This document shows positions 44,811-53,571 of a stretch of 64,000 nucleotides of DNA, piece after piece. Position 1 is the stretch's first letter, and each line of letters opens with the position of its first letter. Below the pieces are notes generated by a model that searched no databases, was not told the origin of the DNA, and was given only the letters and a program-made list of their open reading frames with translations. The position numbers were made by a program, and so were the translations under genes. Origin of the DNA: Novipirellula caenicola (GTDB taxonomy: Bacteria; Planctomycetota; Planctomycetia; Pirellulales; Pirellulaceae). The DNA lies in NCBI RefSeq assembly GCF_039545035.1, contig NZ_BAABRO010000012.1, positions 235,157 through 299,156 on the forward strand, written 5' to 3'.

Positions 44811-45455
44811 TCAAACGATATAGTCTCGAAGTCCTTCTTCCTGGAAAATCTCAGCGATTTTCGGCAGCCAAGACTTCAGCGTTGAACGCGGCACATTCAT
44901 GATCCGAGAGCATTCGGCAACCGAATGATTCAAACGCAGCTTCATGAACCGTTGCCATTCATCGGGCAACTTCGCAATGACCACCGACAGATCGTTTCGC
45001 ATATCCACCAAATCAGTCTCGGATAACTCCGCGGTTTCCAACCGGCGACGACGATCGTCATCACTGACGCACTGAAGGAGCTCGCGATATTCGCCACCGC
45101 TTTCAATCATCACGTTCAGCGATGACGTTCCAAGGTCGGCTCGTGTTTTCCAACGGCGAAACTTCAACAGGTGGCTGGCCTGACGATCCACGATCATCGT
45201 GATGTAGGGATTCCGATGGCCAACGTCATCGTCGTGCAATCGCATCGCTTCTTCGAGACGGGTCTGCAGTTCTTGGTGAATGTCCTCGGCTTCGTGCTGC
45301 GCGAATTCTGGGTACGTCAACAGTTGCCGGACCTTGCGGCGAATTACCGTCTGCGTAAACGCGTCGTCGGCAAGAGATTGACAGTGGGCATTCGGATCCG
45401 CATCCACGCGGCAAGCAGGCGAGGTTGCAAATTGGCTTGGGAAGGGGAAAGACAT
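44811..45455 (-). CDS. sigma-70-like factor / phage transcription regulator
   Basis: 214 aa. A region-2-like helical part (QHEAEDIHQELQTRLEEAMR, AEDIHQEL being typical) and a region-4-like C-terminus (LPDEWQRFMKLRLNHSVAEC, then SRIMNVPRSTLKSWLPKIAE). It looks like an ECF-type sigma or sigma-like regulator. A factor of this kind could recognise the five identical-spacing promoters at 28.1-31.6 kb, but that link is only inferred. Confidence 0.75.
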   Translation of the reverse strand: MSFPFPSQFATSPACRVDADPNAHCQSLADDAFTQTVIRRKVRQLLTYPEFAQHEAEDIHQELQTRLEEAMRLHDDDVGHRNPYITMIVDRQASHLLKFRRWKTRADLGTSSLNVMIESGGEYRELLQCVSDDDRRRRLETAELSETDLVDMRNDLSVVIAKLPDEWQRFMKLRLNHSVAECSRIMNVPRSTLKSWLPKIAEIFQEEGLRDYIV

Positions 45456-45993
45456 GTTCGCTCCGTCGGCGGGCGGTGTTGAAAAGGCCGCATCACGGCA
45501 GCGGCCACACCCACCGACGAAGTTGCACGAAATCGAACTATGAAATTTTCATTGGTTCGTTTCGCCCCGCCCAACGCCGCATTTACGTCTCCAAATTTCC
45601 TCAGTTTCAGTTACACCAAATCGGACTAACTGAAACTGCAACAGCGACGATCCCTCCCGCAGAGCGGCGGTCTGAAAAGATTTTCCTGGCGTTTGGACCA
45701 ACCGTGTCACGCGCACTGATGACTCTGGACGGAATGCGTTCCTCACCTTCCTCGTTCATTTGGGAGTCGCATCATGAAGACGACCTACAACTGTAAAACC
45801 GCCATACCGATGTCCACCTCATCTGTCAGCGCGAATTCAAATTTTAAGTCGTTGTGATTTAGCGACTTGCGACATTGCTAGCAAAATCGCACTAGACGGC
45901 ATGATCCGGATGACTAGATTTACATTAGCACGAAACAACGTCTATCAGCGCTAATTCGAGCCGCAGGAACACGACCGCCAAGGAAGCCCGATC
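45456..45993. promoter_or_regulatory. divergent early control region with perfect inverted repeat
   Basis: A 538-bp gap between the divergent sigma-like and LexA-like genes. It contains a perfect 11-bp inverted repeat: CAGTTTCAGTT at 45602-45612 and AACTGAAACTG at 45628-45638, 15 bp apart. No gene is convincing here. It is the expected place of the lysogeny switch, and the repeat is a candidate operator for the LexA-type repressor. Confidence 0.55.
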
Positions 45994-46647
45994 ATGAAGC
46001 CAACCAAGCCTAGCCGAGGACGACCACGCCAGAACGAAATCACCGAAGGTCAAATGCGAGCACTCGACGAACTGTCCGCCGCTATTGACCGCAATGGCAT
46101 CGCACCAACGATGACCGAACTCGGTGAGAAGCTTGGCATTACCGCCGCCAGCACCCATCAACTGGTTTTGCAACTTGAACGCAAAGGCTACGTCCGCCGA
46201 CAACCGCGAAAGGCTCGCAGCCTTCGCGTCGTTCGCCGGCCAAGTCAGTCAATCGAGTCGATGGTCAGTGTGCCGCTGGTCGGGGTGGTCAAAGCCGGCC
46301 CAGCAATGTTGGCTGAAGAAAATCGAATGGGCGAAATCATGGTTGCGTCGGACTTGGTAGCTCGCGGGCAATGTTTTGCTCTGACGATTAGCGGCGACAG
46401 TATGAAGGATGCGGATATGCGAGACGGGGATGTCGTCATCGTTCGCCGACAATTGATTGCCGAAAGCGGTGAGATTGTTGTCGCGATGATCGATGACGAA
46501 GCAACCGTCAAACGACTGGAAACTAACGATGGATCGATTCGCTTGCTGCCCGAAAATCGGAAATACAAACCGATCGTCGTGCAGCCTGACAGCGACTTTC
46601 GTGTGCTTGGAAAAGTCATCGGTGTTTCTCGTAAATATGAAAGATAG
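45994..46647 (+). CDS. lexA: LexA-type SOS/prophage repressor
   Basis: 217 aa. The N-terminal winged helix at about 18-78 (TMTELGEKLGITAASTHQLV) is followed by the self-cleavage site Ala101-Gly102, then the S24 peptidase with GDSM (Ser-136) and the Lys of DDEATVKRLE (Lys-173). It would cleave itself on RecA activation. Its place at the head of a phage lysogeny module, divergent from replication genes, argues for use as the prophage repressor rather than, or as well as, a host SOS regulator. Confidence 0.93.
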   Translation: MKPTKPSRGRPRQNEITEGQMRALDELSAAIDRNGIAPTMTELGEKLGITAASTHQLVLQLERKGYVRRQPRKARSLRVVRRPSQSIESMVSVPLVGVVKAGPAMLAEENRMGEIMVASDLVARGQCFALTISGDSMKDADMRDGDVVIVRRQLIAESGEIVVAMIDDEATVKRLETNDGSIRLLPENRKYKPIVVQPDSDFRVLGKVIGVSRKYER

Positions 46648-46653
46648 TTTGCA

Positions 46654-47847
46654 ATGCCTCAACAAGTCTCCACATCCACGATGTTCCGCGTGGTTCCCAA
46701 TTCGTTGCTGCAGCAATGGTTCATCCACCATGTGCCCGGCCAGTTCGATGTTCCTTGGGAAAAGCTGGCCGAACGGGAAGTCGATCCAATGCTCGACTAC
46801 ATCAATGAACTGCTTCCAAGTGATCGCAACGCCGTCGAGGTCGATCTTCAAAACGTGCGATCGTTCGCCAACGAAGCCGGCATGACCGCGATCGACGACA
46901 CAGCGAAATTGCACGGCGTCCCCGACCTGATGTCTCGCATCCCGACCGACCTCGATTTGCACGGCCGAGCGATGTGGGTCCGTTTGAACGAACCGGAGAT
47001 TTTTGCGGCGTCATCCACCTTTCTCGACCTCGAAACATGCAGTTTCTGGCGACGGCGAAACGATGTGCCGGCGGATGTCGAATTCGCGCCAAATGTCAAA
47101 GAACGATTGGCCGAAGGGATCTCGAATTTACTGCGTGAAGAAGGTCGCGGCCAATACGTCACCGTTGAAACCATTACCCGCAATGAAATGGAGTACTTCA
47201 TCGCTCATCCGGATGACTTTATCCGCTGTGAAAACACTCACGATGACACAGGTCGGTTAAAAACGATCGCGATTCGTCCCACAGTGCAGGTCATATTCGC
47301 TTATGACCGAGTCGCCGGTTCACTCGAACTCAGCACCGAACTTCGACAGCCACGCAAGGAGCGGCTCGAACAAATCTTTGCTGACCGCGTGCTCGGATGG
47401 AGACTCGGACCCTACGAACCAGACCAAGCCTATGCACTCGATCACCTCAAAAATCCGACGTTCCATTTGGCGACCGATCCTGTGGATAACATCCGCGCTC
47501 GCATTGAAACGATTTCGATGCTGAATCGAAACTCCAATCGCCCCCTTTCCACTGGGGTCAACAAGAAGAATGCTGAAGACACAATCCATCAAGCGATCGC
47601 CGAGGAGTTGAGCTCATCGGACGAACTGCTTTGGCAATTCCGGGTGAACGCGGTCGAGATCCGGATCGACTTTCCCGCCACACGTTTTGCACGGGCCGGT
47701 CATCGCAAGATTCGCATCTCGCCGCGAACATGCAACCTGCGAAGCTTGACGCCCGATCGCGCCGAGATCGTCCAGAAGCACTTGAAAATGTGGGAGATCG
47801 ACTGTGCGACCAACGACGCACCCAGTCTGGTTGCAGTGGGAGCTTGA
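46654..47847 (+). CDS. hypothetical protein of the LexA module
   Basis: 397 aa, starting 6 nt after the LexA stop. A mixed alpha/beta protein (MPQQVSTSTMFRVVPNSLLQ) with Arg-rich middle stretches, no membrane parts and no recognised domain. Segments such as RAMWVRLNEPEIFAASSTF and NAVEIRIDFPATRFA look like folded core. It overlaps the next gene by 44 bp, so LexA, this gene and the next form one operon. Confidence 0.75.
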   Translation: MPQQVSTSTMFRVVPNSLLQQWFIHHVPGQFDVPWEKLAEREVDPMLDYINELLPSDRNAVEVDLQNVRSFANEAGMTAIDDTAKLHGVPDLMSRIPTDLDLHGRAMWVRLNEPEIFAASSTFLDLETCSFWRRRNDVPADVEFAPNVKERLAEGISNLLREEGRGQYVTVETITRNEMEYFIAHPDDFIRCENTHDDTGRLKTIAIRPTVQVIFAYDRVAGSLELSTELRQPRKERLEQIFADRVLGWRLGPYEPDQAYALDHLKNPTFHLATDPVDNIRARIETISMLNRNSNRPLSTGVNKKNAEDTIHQAIAEELSSSDELLWQFRVNAVEIRIDFPATRFARAGHRKIRISPRTCNLRSLTPDRAEIVQKHLKMWEIDCATNDAPSLVAVGA

Positions 47848-48727
47848 TCCGCCGGTCTTTACGGTTGACGAGGTCACTCGCGTCTACAGGACGCAACTCG
47901 CCCCGGCCAGGCATCATGGTTTACTCCGCCCGACAATGCGTGCTGCTGCGATCCGCTGTCCTGACTGTGGCGAGGACCAACCGGTGACCTACGTCCCGGA
48001 CGCAAGTGGAATTCGTCAGGGTTACATTGTTTGTTCGCCATGCGGTCCAACGCGGATTCGTCCCGAGCAACTGGACCAACTGGTGTTCGACACCGCTGCA
48101 GCACTGCACCATTTATTCGCTGATACGAGGCGATCGATCGAACCGTTGGTATCCGATCGGCTCTGGCATATTGGCCGGAGGACGATCGCCAGCCGCAGTC
48201 GTGAACTCTGGTTCGTTCGCGGCATCGCGTTTAATTATCACGATGAGATCCTCGAAAAACTGAAGCGACGGCCGCGGACGATCATCTTCACGCCCACGCC
48301 AATGGTCGCTGAGTACTGGGAAGAACACCTTTCCAATCGAGTGATCGCGATCGAAGATGTCGTTCACCAGGACGAGGTTCAACTATGGCTCGACTGGGAT
48401 GCGATCGAGGATCAAATTCTCGAAGCGGCCGATAGTCACGATTTAAAGCCGCCATCAAGGTCCAAACGATCGAGTCGAGTCGCTAAGATCGAACTGCTCG
48501 TCAATGAACTGAAACAACATCTCAGAACCGCGGCCAGCTATGCGGAAGCAACTGCTGAGTTACTGCCGCGTCCAACCCAAAACGACATGGCCGCCCGAAC
48601 GGGCATGAGCAAAGTGGATGTCAGCCGCTGCTTGAAGGACGATTCGGCGAACGAACTTCGGTTGCTTTGGCAAACCGCTGGCGACCTCGACGCCGTCCTG
48701 CGATTGCCACAAAAATCTCTCCGCTGA
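47804..48727 (+). CDS. zinc-binding HTH protein of the LexA module
   Basis: 307 aa. The N-terminal part has a four-Cys ribbon: AAIRCPDCGEDQPV, then IVCSPCGPTRI. The middle (EILEKLKRRPRTIIFTPTPM) looks like an alpha/beta domain. The C-terminus has a helix-turn-helix-like stretch, PTQNDMAARTGMSKVDVSRC. It overlaps the previous gene, so it is coupled. A DNA-binding role in recombination or regulation is inferred; no exact family recognised. Confidence 0.7.
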   Translation: MRPTTHPVWLQWELDPPVFTVDEVTRVYRTQLAPARHHGLLRPTMRAAAIRCPDCGEDQPVTYVPDASGIRQGYIVCSPCGPTRIRPEQLDQLVFDTAAALHHLFADTRRSIEPLVSDRLWHIGRRTIASRSRELWFVRGIAFNYHDEILEKLKRRPRTIIFTPTPMVAEYWEEHLSNRVIAIEDVVHQDEVQLWLDWDAIEDQILEAADSHDLKPPSRSKRSSRVAKIELLVNELKQHLRTAASYAEATAELLPRPTQNDMAARTGMSKVDVSRCLKDDSANELRLLWQTAGDLDAVLRLPQKSLR

Positions 48728-48746
48728 AAAACATTTCTCCAACCTT

Positions 48747-48787
48747 CGCCATTCGGGTCTCCCAGTTGGAAGGTCTACAAGTAGGAG
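48747..48787 (+). repeat. dispersed leader repeat, copy 3
   Basis: CTTCGCCATTCGGGTCTCCC then AGTTGGAAGGTCTACAAGTAG. Similar to copies at 14353 and 44756, again in the sense direction upstream of a small phage gene, whose start is 55 nt downstream. Confidence 0.6.
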
Positions 48788-48841
48788 CGGTGTGTTAACT
48801 CCACTGCCGACATTTGTAATCTCTCTTGGACAACAGACCTA

Positions 48842-49012
48842 ATGCAACACGCTGATGCCACGGTAACCGAACGGCAAGTTGATGAAATTATCGATATTCT
48901 CGCAAAAGCCGTCGTCCGGCATTTGACGGCACATTCCAATCACTTGGAAAAAGACTCGCCGAAAGTCTCGCACGTTGGCTTGAGTTCTTCGGCAAATGAT
49001 CGCTCTCTGTGA
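48842..49012 (+). CDS. small recombinase-associated protein
   Basis: A 56-aa frame from ATG 48842: MQHADATVTERQVDEIIDIL, then AKAVVRHLTAHSNHLEKD. One amphipathic helix and a polar tail. It is followed by the DUF2924 gene after 58 nt, and its position in the recombinase operon makes it probably real. No family recognised. Confidence 0.6.
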   Translation: MQHADATVTERQVDEIIDILAKAVVRHLTAHSNHLEKDSPKVSHVGLSSSANDRSL

Positions 49013-49070
49013 TCAAGCGGTAAACGAACCGCGAGATTTACGATCCTTACTCTTTAGCCACGGAGAACCC

Positions 49071-49577
49071 ATGTCCTTAAACATCAACCGCGAAGTCGCC
49101 CGCATGAAGCGAATGGCGACCGGGGCTTTGAAAGACCATTACGAGTCCGTCTGCGGCGAGCCCCCACGCAGCCACAATCGCGATTGGCTTGTCAAGAAAA
49201 TTGCTTGGCGGCTGCAAGCGAACGAAGAAGGAGGTTTGCCAGAACGAGTACGCCAGCGGGCGCTAGCGATGGCCGACGACGCCGACTTGCGAAAACGTCC
49301 GCCTCGCGACTTTACCATGAAGATCGACGAAGCCAATGAACAAACGTGCCTCGTTGCTGCTGACGATGATCGTGACGAACGATTGCCGCCGCCTGGCACC
49401 ATTCTGACGAAGACCTATAAGGGCAGGACGTTAACCGTTTTGGTCCGTCAAAGCGACTTCGAGTTCAACGGCGAGATATTCAGCACGCTATCGGCAATCG
49501 CTAACGCGGTGACCGGCTCGCACGTCAACGGTTTCACGTTTTTTAAACTGAGCCAGAAGAAGGGGGCAAATCAATGA
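49071..49577 (+). CDS. DUF2924 family protein
   Basis: 168 aa from ATG 49071 after a CACGGAGAA ribosome site. The pattern LKDHYESVCGEPPRSHNRDW LVKK (split here) and the Lys/Gly-rich GTILTKTYKGRTLTVLV fit DUF2924, which is nearly always encoded directly before a large serine recombinase in prophages and mobile elements. It overlaps the recombinase start by ATGA. It probably assists recombination. Confidence 0.88.
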   Translation: MSLNINREVARMKRMATGALKDHYESVCGEPPRSHNRDWLVKKIAWRLQANEEGGLPERVRQRALAMADDADLRKRPPRDFTMKIDEANEQTCLVAADDDRDERLPPPGTILTKTYKGRTLTVLVRQSDFEFNGEIFSTLSAIANAVTGSHVNGFTFFKLSQKKGANQ

Positions 49578-51151
49578 TCGCATCCACCAAACAGCCTAAA
49601 AACATTCGATGTGCGATCTATACTCGCAAATCAACAACGGAAGGGCTCGACCAAGATTTCAACACTCTCGATGCGCAACGCGAATCCGGTGCTGCATACA
49701 TCGCCAGCCAACGAGGTGAAGGCTGGACCGAAGTTGAAACGCTCTATGACGACGGCGGCTTTACCGGCGGCAACATGGAAAGACCGGCGCTGAAACGCCT
49801 TCTCAGTGATATTGAGGCCGGTTTGATTGATTGCGTGGTTGTTTACAAAGTCGATCGACTCAGCCGCAGCCTGCTCGACTTTTCTAGAATCATGAATACG
49901 CTCGACGTCGCAGGTTGCTCGTTCGTCTCGGTGACCCAGCAGTTCAATACCTGTTCCAGTATGGGGCGACTGACCCTTAATATTCTATTATCGTTCGCTC
50001 AGTTTGAACGTGAAATCATCAGCGAACGAACACGCGATAAGATGGGAGCGGCCCGCCGCAAAGGCAAATATATTGGCGGCCGGCCGGTTCTGGGTTACGA
50101 CATTGACCGTGATACGAAGCGGTTGGTCGTCAACGAATCAGAAGCGGTTCGTGTTCGCCAAATCTTCGATCTCTATCTTGAGCATGGAGGATTGTTAACA
50201 ACGATTGACGCGATCGAACAACGCGGATTCCGGACAAAACTCTGGACAACCAAGGCAGGCAAAACGGTCGGCGGCGTTCGCTTTAACAAGAACACACTCC
50301 ATGCTTTGCTGACGAACCGAATCTATCTCGGTAAAGTCACCTACCACGACCAAATCTATGAAGGCGAGCACGACGCGATCGTCGATTCCAACACCTATGA
50401 TCTTGTCCAGAAGAAGCTTCGTGCCAACCGAGTAAGCGCCGGCGATAGGGTTCATGGGCGTTCCCCAGGAGTGCTCGCCGGTCTCATTCACTGCACCGCT
50501 TGTGGGTGCATGATGACGCATGCATCGAGTGGCGCACGAACGAAGTCCAAACGCTATCGCTACTACGTTTGCAGCAAGGCAACTAAACGAGGCCGCAAGA
50601 CCTGCCCGCGTCCATCATTGCCCGCCGAAGAAGTCGAACGATTCATCGTCGCTCAACTTCAGTCGCTGACGATTGACGAAAAAATATTGAACGCGATATG
50701 CAACCGTGTCCGCCGATCCATCGATGAACGTCGCAGCGAAGTCATAAAAGAGCAAACAGCACTCGCGGCTGCGATACATCGGACCGAGCGGTCCATCGAC
50801 TCGCTCTCTGTCCCCACATCCGACGCTTCCCGCGAAACTATTCGACTTGATTCCTTGGCGTCGCTCAATGAGCAACATCACCGCGACCGTATGCGTCTTT
50901 GCACTCTGCACGAGCAACTTGCCACGATCAACTCCGCCACTCCCGATCGCGTTTCGATCCTCAAGGCAATCGACGACCTTGAAACTCTGTGGGACCACAT
51001 GACCCTCAGCGAGCGAAGTCGATTGATGTCACTTCTAATCGAACGCATCGACCACGACCCTACCGACAGCAACCTGTCCATTACCCTCAGCCCCACGGGG
51101 CTCGAATCCCTCGACACCATTACCCCGACCTCGGAAACACAAACACAATGA
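49574..51151 (+). CDS. large serine recombinase (phage integrase)
   Basis: 525 aa. Resolvase-type N-terminal domain with catalytic Ser-20 in IYTRKST, and VYKVDRLSRSLLDFSRI. A recombinase domain follows (GGRPVLGYDIDRDTKRLVVN), then a zinc ribbon (HCTACGCMMTHASSGARTKS, YVCSKATKRGRKTCP) and a coiled-coil C-terminus. It would integrate and excise the prophage. It is the last large gene of the phage-like region, with an HTH gene overlapping its end (ATGA). Confidence 0.94.
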   Translation: MIASTKQPKNIRCAIYTRKSTTEGLDQDFNTLDAQRESGAAYIASQRGEGWTEVETLYDDGGFTGGNMERPALKRLLSDIEAGLIDCVVVYKVDRLSRSLLDFSRIMNTLDVAGCSFVSVTQQFNTCSSMGRLTLNILLSFAQFEREIISERTRDKMGAARRKGKYIGGRPVLGYDIDRDTKRLVVNESEAVRVRQIFDLYLEHGGLLTTIDAIEQRGFRTKLWTTKAGKTVGGVRFNKNTLHALLTNRIYLGKVTYHDQIYEGEHDAIVDSNTYDLVQKKLRANRVSAGDRVHGRSPGVLAGLIHCTACGCMMTHASSGARTKSKRYRYYVCSKATKRGRKTCPRPSLPAEEVERFIVAQLQSLTIDEKILNAICNRVRRSIDERRSEVIKEQTALAAAIHRTERSIDSLSVPTSDASRETIRLDSLASLNEQHHRDRMRLCTLHEQLATINSATPDRVSILKAIDDLETLWDHMTLSERSRLMSLLIERIDHDPTDSNLSITLSPTGLESLDTITPTSETQTQ

Positions 51152-51561
51152 CGCACATTCAAGCCAAGTTCCAAACCACCGCCGCCGCACGCGGCCAACA
51201 CCGCGTCACGTCGCCCACCGCGGCCAAACGCCCGCCCACGCCACGTCTGCCCCACGTGTCGAAACTGATGGCCCTCGCTATTCGTCTCGACCACTTGCTT
51301 GCAACCGGCCAAGTCAAAGACCAGGCAGAGATCGCCCGCACCGCCGGCATCACCCGCGCCCGAGTCACTCAAATACTGAATCTGCTCCAGCTCGCGCCGG
51401 ACATTCAGGAAGCGGTTCTTCACCTCCCTCCCGTTACCAATGGCGACATAGTTACTACCGAACGCGATCTGCGGACCGTCCTGCAGTCACCGAACTGGAG
51501 TAAGCAGCGACAGGTTTGGAATAAGATCGGCAGCGCCCCCCCATGCAGCAAGACGTCGTAA
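51148..51561 (+). CDS. HTH protein coupled to serine recombinase
   Basis: 137 aa from ATG 51148, overlapping the recombinase stop by 4 bp. A basic N-terminal tail, then IRLDHLLATGQVKDQAEIAR and TAGITRARVTQILNLLQLAP, a clear helix-turn-helix of the ParB/KorB type. The trio DUF2924, serine recombinase and HTH protein recurs in phage integration modules. It probably controls or directs recombination. The phage attachment site should be near its 3' end or just beyond. Confidence 0.82.
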   Translation: MTHIQAKFQTTAAARGQHRVTSPTAAKRPPTPRLPHVSKLMALAIRLDHLLATGQVKDQAEIARTAGITRARVTQILNLLQLAPDIQEAVLHLPPVTNGDIVTTERDLRTVLQSPNWSKQRQVWNKIGSAPPCSKTS

Positions 51562-51774
51562 ATGCTTTCGCACGTTAGCGACTGCTTGAATTTTGCGAGT
51601 TATGCAAGTCGCCTCGGCGTGTCCAATCTTCGTCACCAAATGGCGACACCGATTACGCTGCCTGCAACACTCAATACGGAGCCCGTGGCTTGCGGTCACA
51701 CGGCGATCCTCCGCACTCGCATGTCAATCAGACCTTGTCAGTTCGCGCGTTCACGGTGTGGTTATCCGATCTTC
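51562..51774. other. junction of prophage module and cassette array
   Basis: About 210 bp without a gene. A GTTATCCG attC-type end lies at 51761-51768, but its partner arm is not visible to the left. The array seems to be cut off by prophage integration or by decay here. Confidence 0.45.
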
Positions 51775-52206
51775 TCAAGCGACCCATCCGGCATGACCCG
51801 CATTCGAAAGTTTACCGCGACTAGCCTGTCCGAGCACATCGTGCCAGCCACCATTACCGTACCGCCCACCGATGTGGCGCGAGATCAGGACGCGCTTGCG
51901 ATCGTCCGGTATGTGAAACGCAAACAATGGAATCGCGAAAATGCTCCTTGATGTATCAACGGTCAATGACTTCTTCGGCAGCACCGATAAGTCAGCGAGT
52001 GAAGCAAAGTCATCAAGAGATGTCCATATGCGCACCGGGTCACCGAAGGCCATCGTGAATTGTTCATTGAACGTCGGGTGTTCGGTGGCGACCAAATAGT
52101 CTGGGGCCGGCTCACCGCGCTGCGCGGCTGCGGTTTGCGCTTCGTTCCATGTTTCGCGTGCGCGATCAAGCAGCAGTTTGTAGAGCCAATCAGACGACCA
52201 TGCCAT
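51775..52206 (-). CDS. cassette hypothetical protein
   Basis: 143 aa from ATG 52206, 18 nt inside the cassette start. MAWSSDWLYKLLLDRARETW begins an amphipathic helix. The middle (DFASLADLSVLPKKSLTVDT, FAIPLFAFHIPDD) is beta-rich. The C-terminus runs toward the degraded attC end at 51761. No family recognised. Confidence 0.6.
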   Translation of the reverse strand: MAWSSDWLYKLLLDRARETWNEAQTAAAQRGEPAPDYLVATEHPTFNEQFTMAFGDPVRIWTSLDDFASLADLSVLPKKSLTVDTSRSIFAIPLFAFHIPDDRKRVLISRHIGGRYGNGGWHDVLGQASRGKLSNAGHAGWVA

Positions 52207-52223
52207 CAGAGCGTCGTTTCATT

Positions 52224-52317
52224 CGGATAACGGCGGAATTCACGGGGTGGCGGGATTTGATCATCCACGTCGAAACGCACGGCCATCGCCACTCCCGTGC
52301 AATTCTCTGGTCATGCA
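52224..52317 (-). repeat. attC-like site 1
   Basis: CGGATAACGGCGGAATTCAC on the left arm pairs with GTGCAATTCTCTGGTCATGC on the right arm in reverse, with unpaired bases. The stop codon of the 186-aa gene lies inside its right end, as in integron cassettes. Confidence 0.6.
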
Positions 52318-52871
52318 TTGGGTTGTCGGGTTGAAATACGTAGACGCCGAGACGTTGCGATGACCAAGTGATTGTCGCAGGGACAGAACCCGACCGCAAT
52401 CACAGGATCTCCGTCAAAGATCTTCGAATACGGGTTGGCCAGCAAGTTCGCCGAAAGGTCGAACGGCGCGGAATTCGACTTAATGAACACTGCAACACGA
52501 GTTCCCGTGAGATGGAGCGGTTCACATAACAAGTCGTCGCCGTTCCGGTAGGAGAATCCGCCCCCGAATCGCCCTGCGAACCGCAACCGTTGTCCCGCGA
52601 TCGGACCGACGCCGTCCATCATTAGGTTGGGAAATGCAATACCAATGTCGTATTCAGGCTCGTTGTGAACAAGTACAAGCGACGGAAGCGAATAGACCGA
52701 AACCCCACGATCAGACACGACCTGGCAGTGTGAACAGCCGTCCGAAAATCCAAGGTGATTCAGATACGTTTCGTCGCGTTCAACGAAACGAGACCAAGGA
52801 CTAGGCGGGTGTTGAACCGGCATTGCATGAAACTCATGCGGAGCCCATGAATCACCGGTTTCATCGTTCAT
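52311..52871 (-). CDS. cassette hypothetical protein
   Basis: 186 aa from ATG 52871, chosen over ATG 52883 for its GAGGAAC ribosome site. A Trp/His-rich N-terminal part (MNDETGDSWAPHEFHAMPVQ), then beta strands (VVSDRGVSVYSLPSLVLVHN). The C-terminal part has the pair GFCPCDNHLVIAT. No domain recognised. The stop (TGA) lies inside attC-like site 1. Confidence 0.65.
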   Translation of the reverse strand: MNDETGDSWAPHEFHAMPVQHPPSPWSRFVERDETYLNHLGFSDGCSHCQVVSDRGVSVYSLPSLVLVHNEPEYDIGIAFPNLMMDGVGPIAGQRLRFAGRFGGGFSYRNGDDLLCEPLHLTGTRVAVFIKSNSAPFDLSANLLANPYSKIFDGDPVIAVGFCPCDNHLVIATSRRLRISTRQPNA

Positions 52872-52883
52872 CAAGTTCCTCAT

Positions 52884-52977
52884 GCATAACGTCGCCCGTC
52901 ACCGGGCCGGGAGTAAAAAGTCAACCATTGCCAAATCGCTCGCAAGCCCGGCTCCGTGTGAATGCCATGGTTATCCC
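52884..52977 (-). repeat. attC-like site 2
   Basis: Minus-strand ends GGATAACCATGGCATTCACA and GTGACGGGCGACGTTATGC. Inner arms GAGCCGGGCTTGCG and GGCCCGGTGACGG pair imperfectly. The site lies between the 155-aa and 186-aa genes. Confidence 0.65.
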
Positions 52978-52990
52978 AGCGACCTAACTG

Positions 52991-53458
52991 TCAAAAGAGC
53001 GAAACCGCCTCGCCATCAGTTACTCGCCCGGCATCATCTAAGTATACCGTCAAGCAGTGTTCGTGAAGCCGAGGATCGTCACCTCCGCTAATGTCGCAAA
53101 CGAGCGTCTCGTAGTCGTTGCCGGACTCGAAAAACGTAATCGAAAACGGTGCGGCCAAAATCTCTCGGAGTTCTTTCGCCGTCACTTGCGGCGGATCGTC
53201 CTCGCCGCAGTCGAGAAAACCGTTCAATTGCTCAAGCAGTTCAGCAACCGCGTACTCGCGAAACACCTTGAAGTACCGCACCCGTCCCTTCCAGATCTTC
53301 TCTCCAAACGGAAGCAAACGATCCATCGCGCCGTCGGTCTCGCAAACGAAGTGAATGGAGATCGATGTATCTTTGTGCGTCATCTTCGCCGAGTACTCTT
53401 GACTCGCACGATGATGCTTCAGTTTTCCGAAGACTGGCGATTCGATGCGTTTAGCCAT
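52991..53458 (-). CDS. cassette hypothetical protein (DUF2262-like, tentative)
   Basis: 155 aa from ATG 53458 (MAKRIESPVFGKLKHHRASQ). A beta-rich core (KDTSISIHFVCETDGAMDRL), two amphipathic helices (YAVAELLEQLNGFLDCGEDD) and a beta-rich C-terminus ending in EHCLTVYLDDAGRVTDGEAV. The pattern resembles DUF2262 proteins, but this is tentative. It is a typical single-gene cassette with an attC-like site at each side. Confidence 0.62.
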   Translation of the reverse strand: MAKRIESPVFGKLKHHRASQEYSAKMTHKDTSISIHFVCETDGAMDRLLPFGEKIWKGRVRYFKVFREYAVAELLEQLNGFLDCGEDDPPQVTAKELREILAAPFSITFFESGNDYETLVCDISGGDDPRLHEHCLTVYLDDAGRVTDGEAVSLF

Positions 53459-53482
53459 GTTTTGTGAAACGCAATTCAGTGG

Positions 53483-53571
53483 GATAACGCTACCGATCAC
53501 CCGGTCGGCGCGGTTGATCTTCTATTGTCGAATCGCCCGGACTCGCCGACGCGGGTGCATCGGGTTGCCCC
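53483..53571 (-). repeat. attC-like site 3
   Basis: Arms GGGATAACGCTACCGATCAC (plus, left) and GTGCATCGGGTTGCC (plus, right) pair across a loop with inner CCGGTCGGCGCGG / CTCGCCGACGCGG. A poly-C run of eight follows at 53569-53576. Confidence 0.6.
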
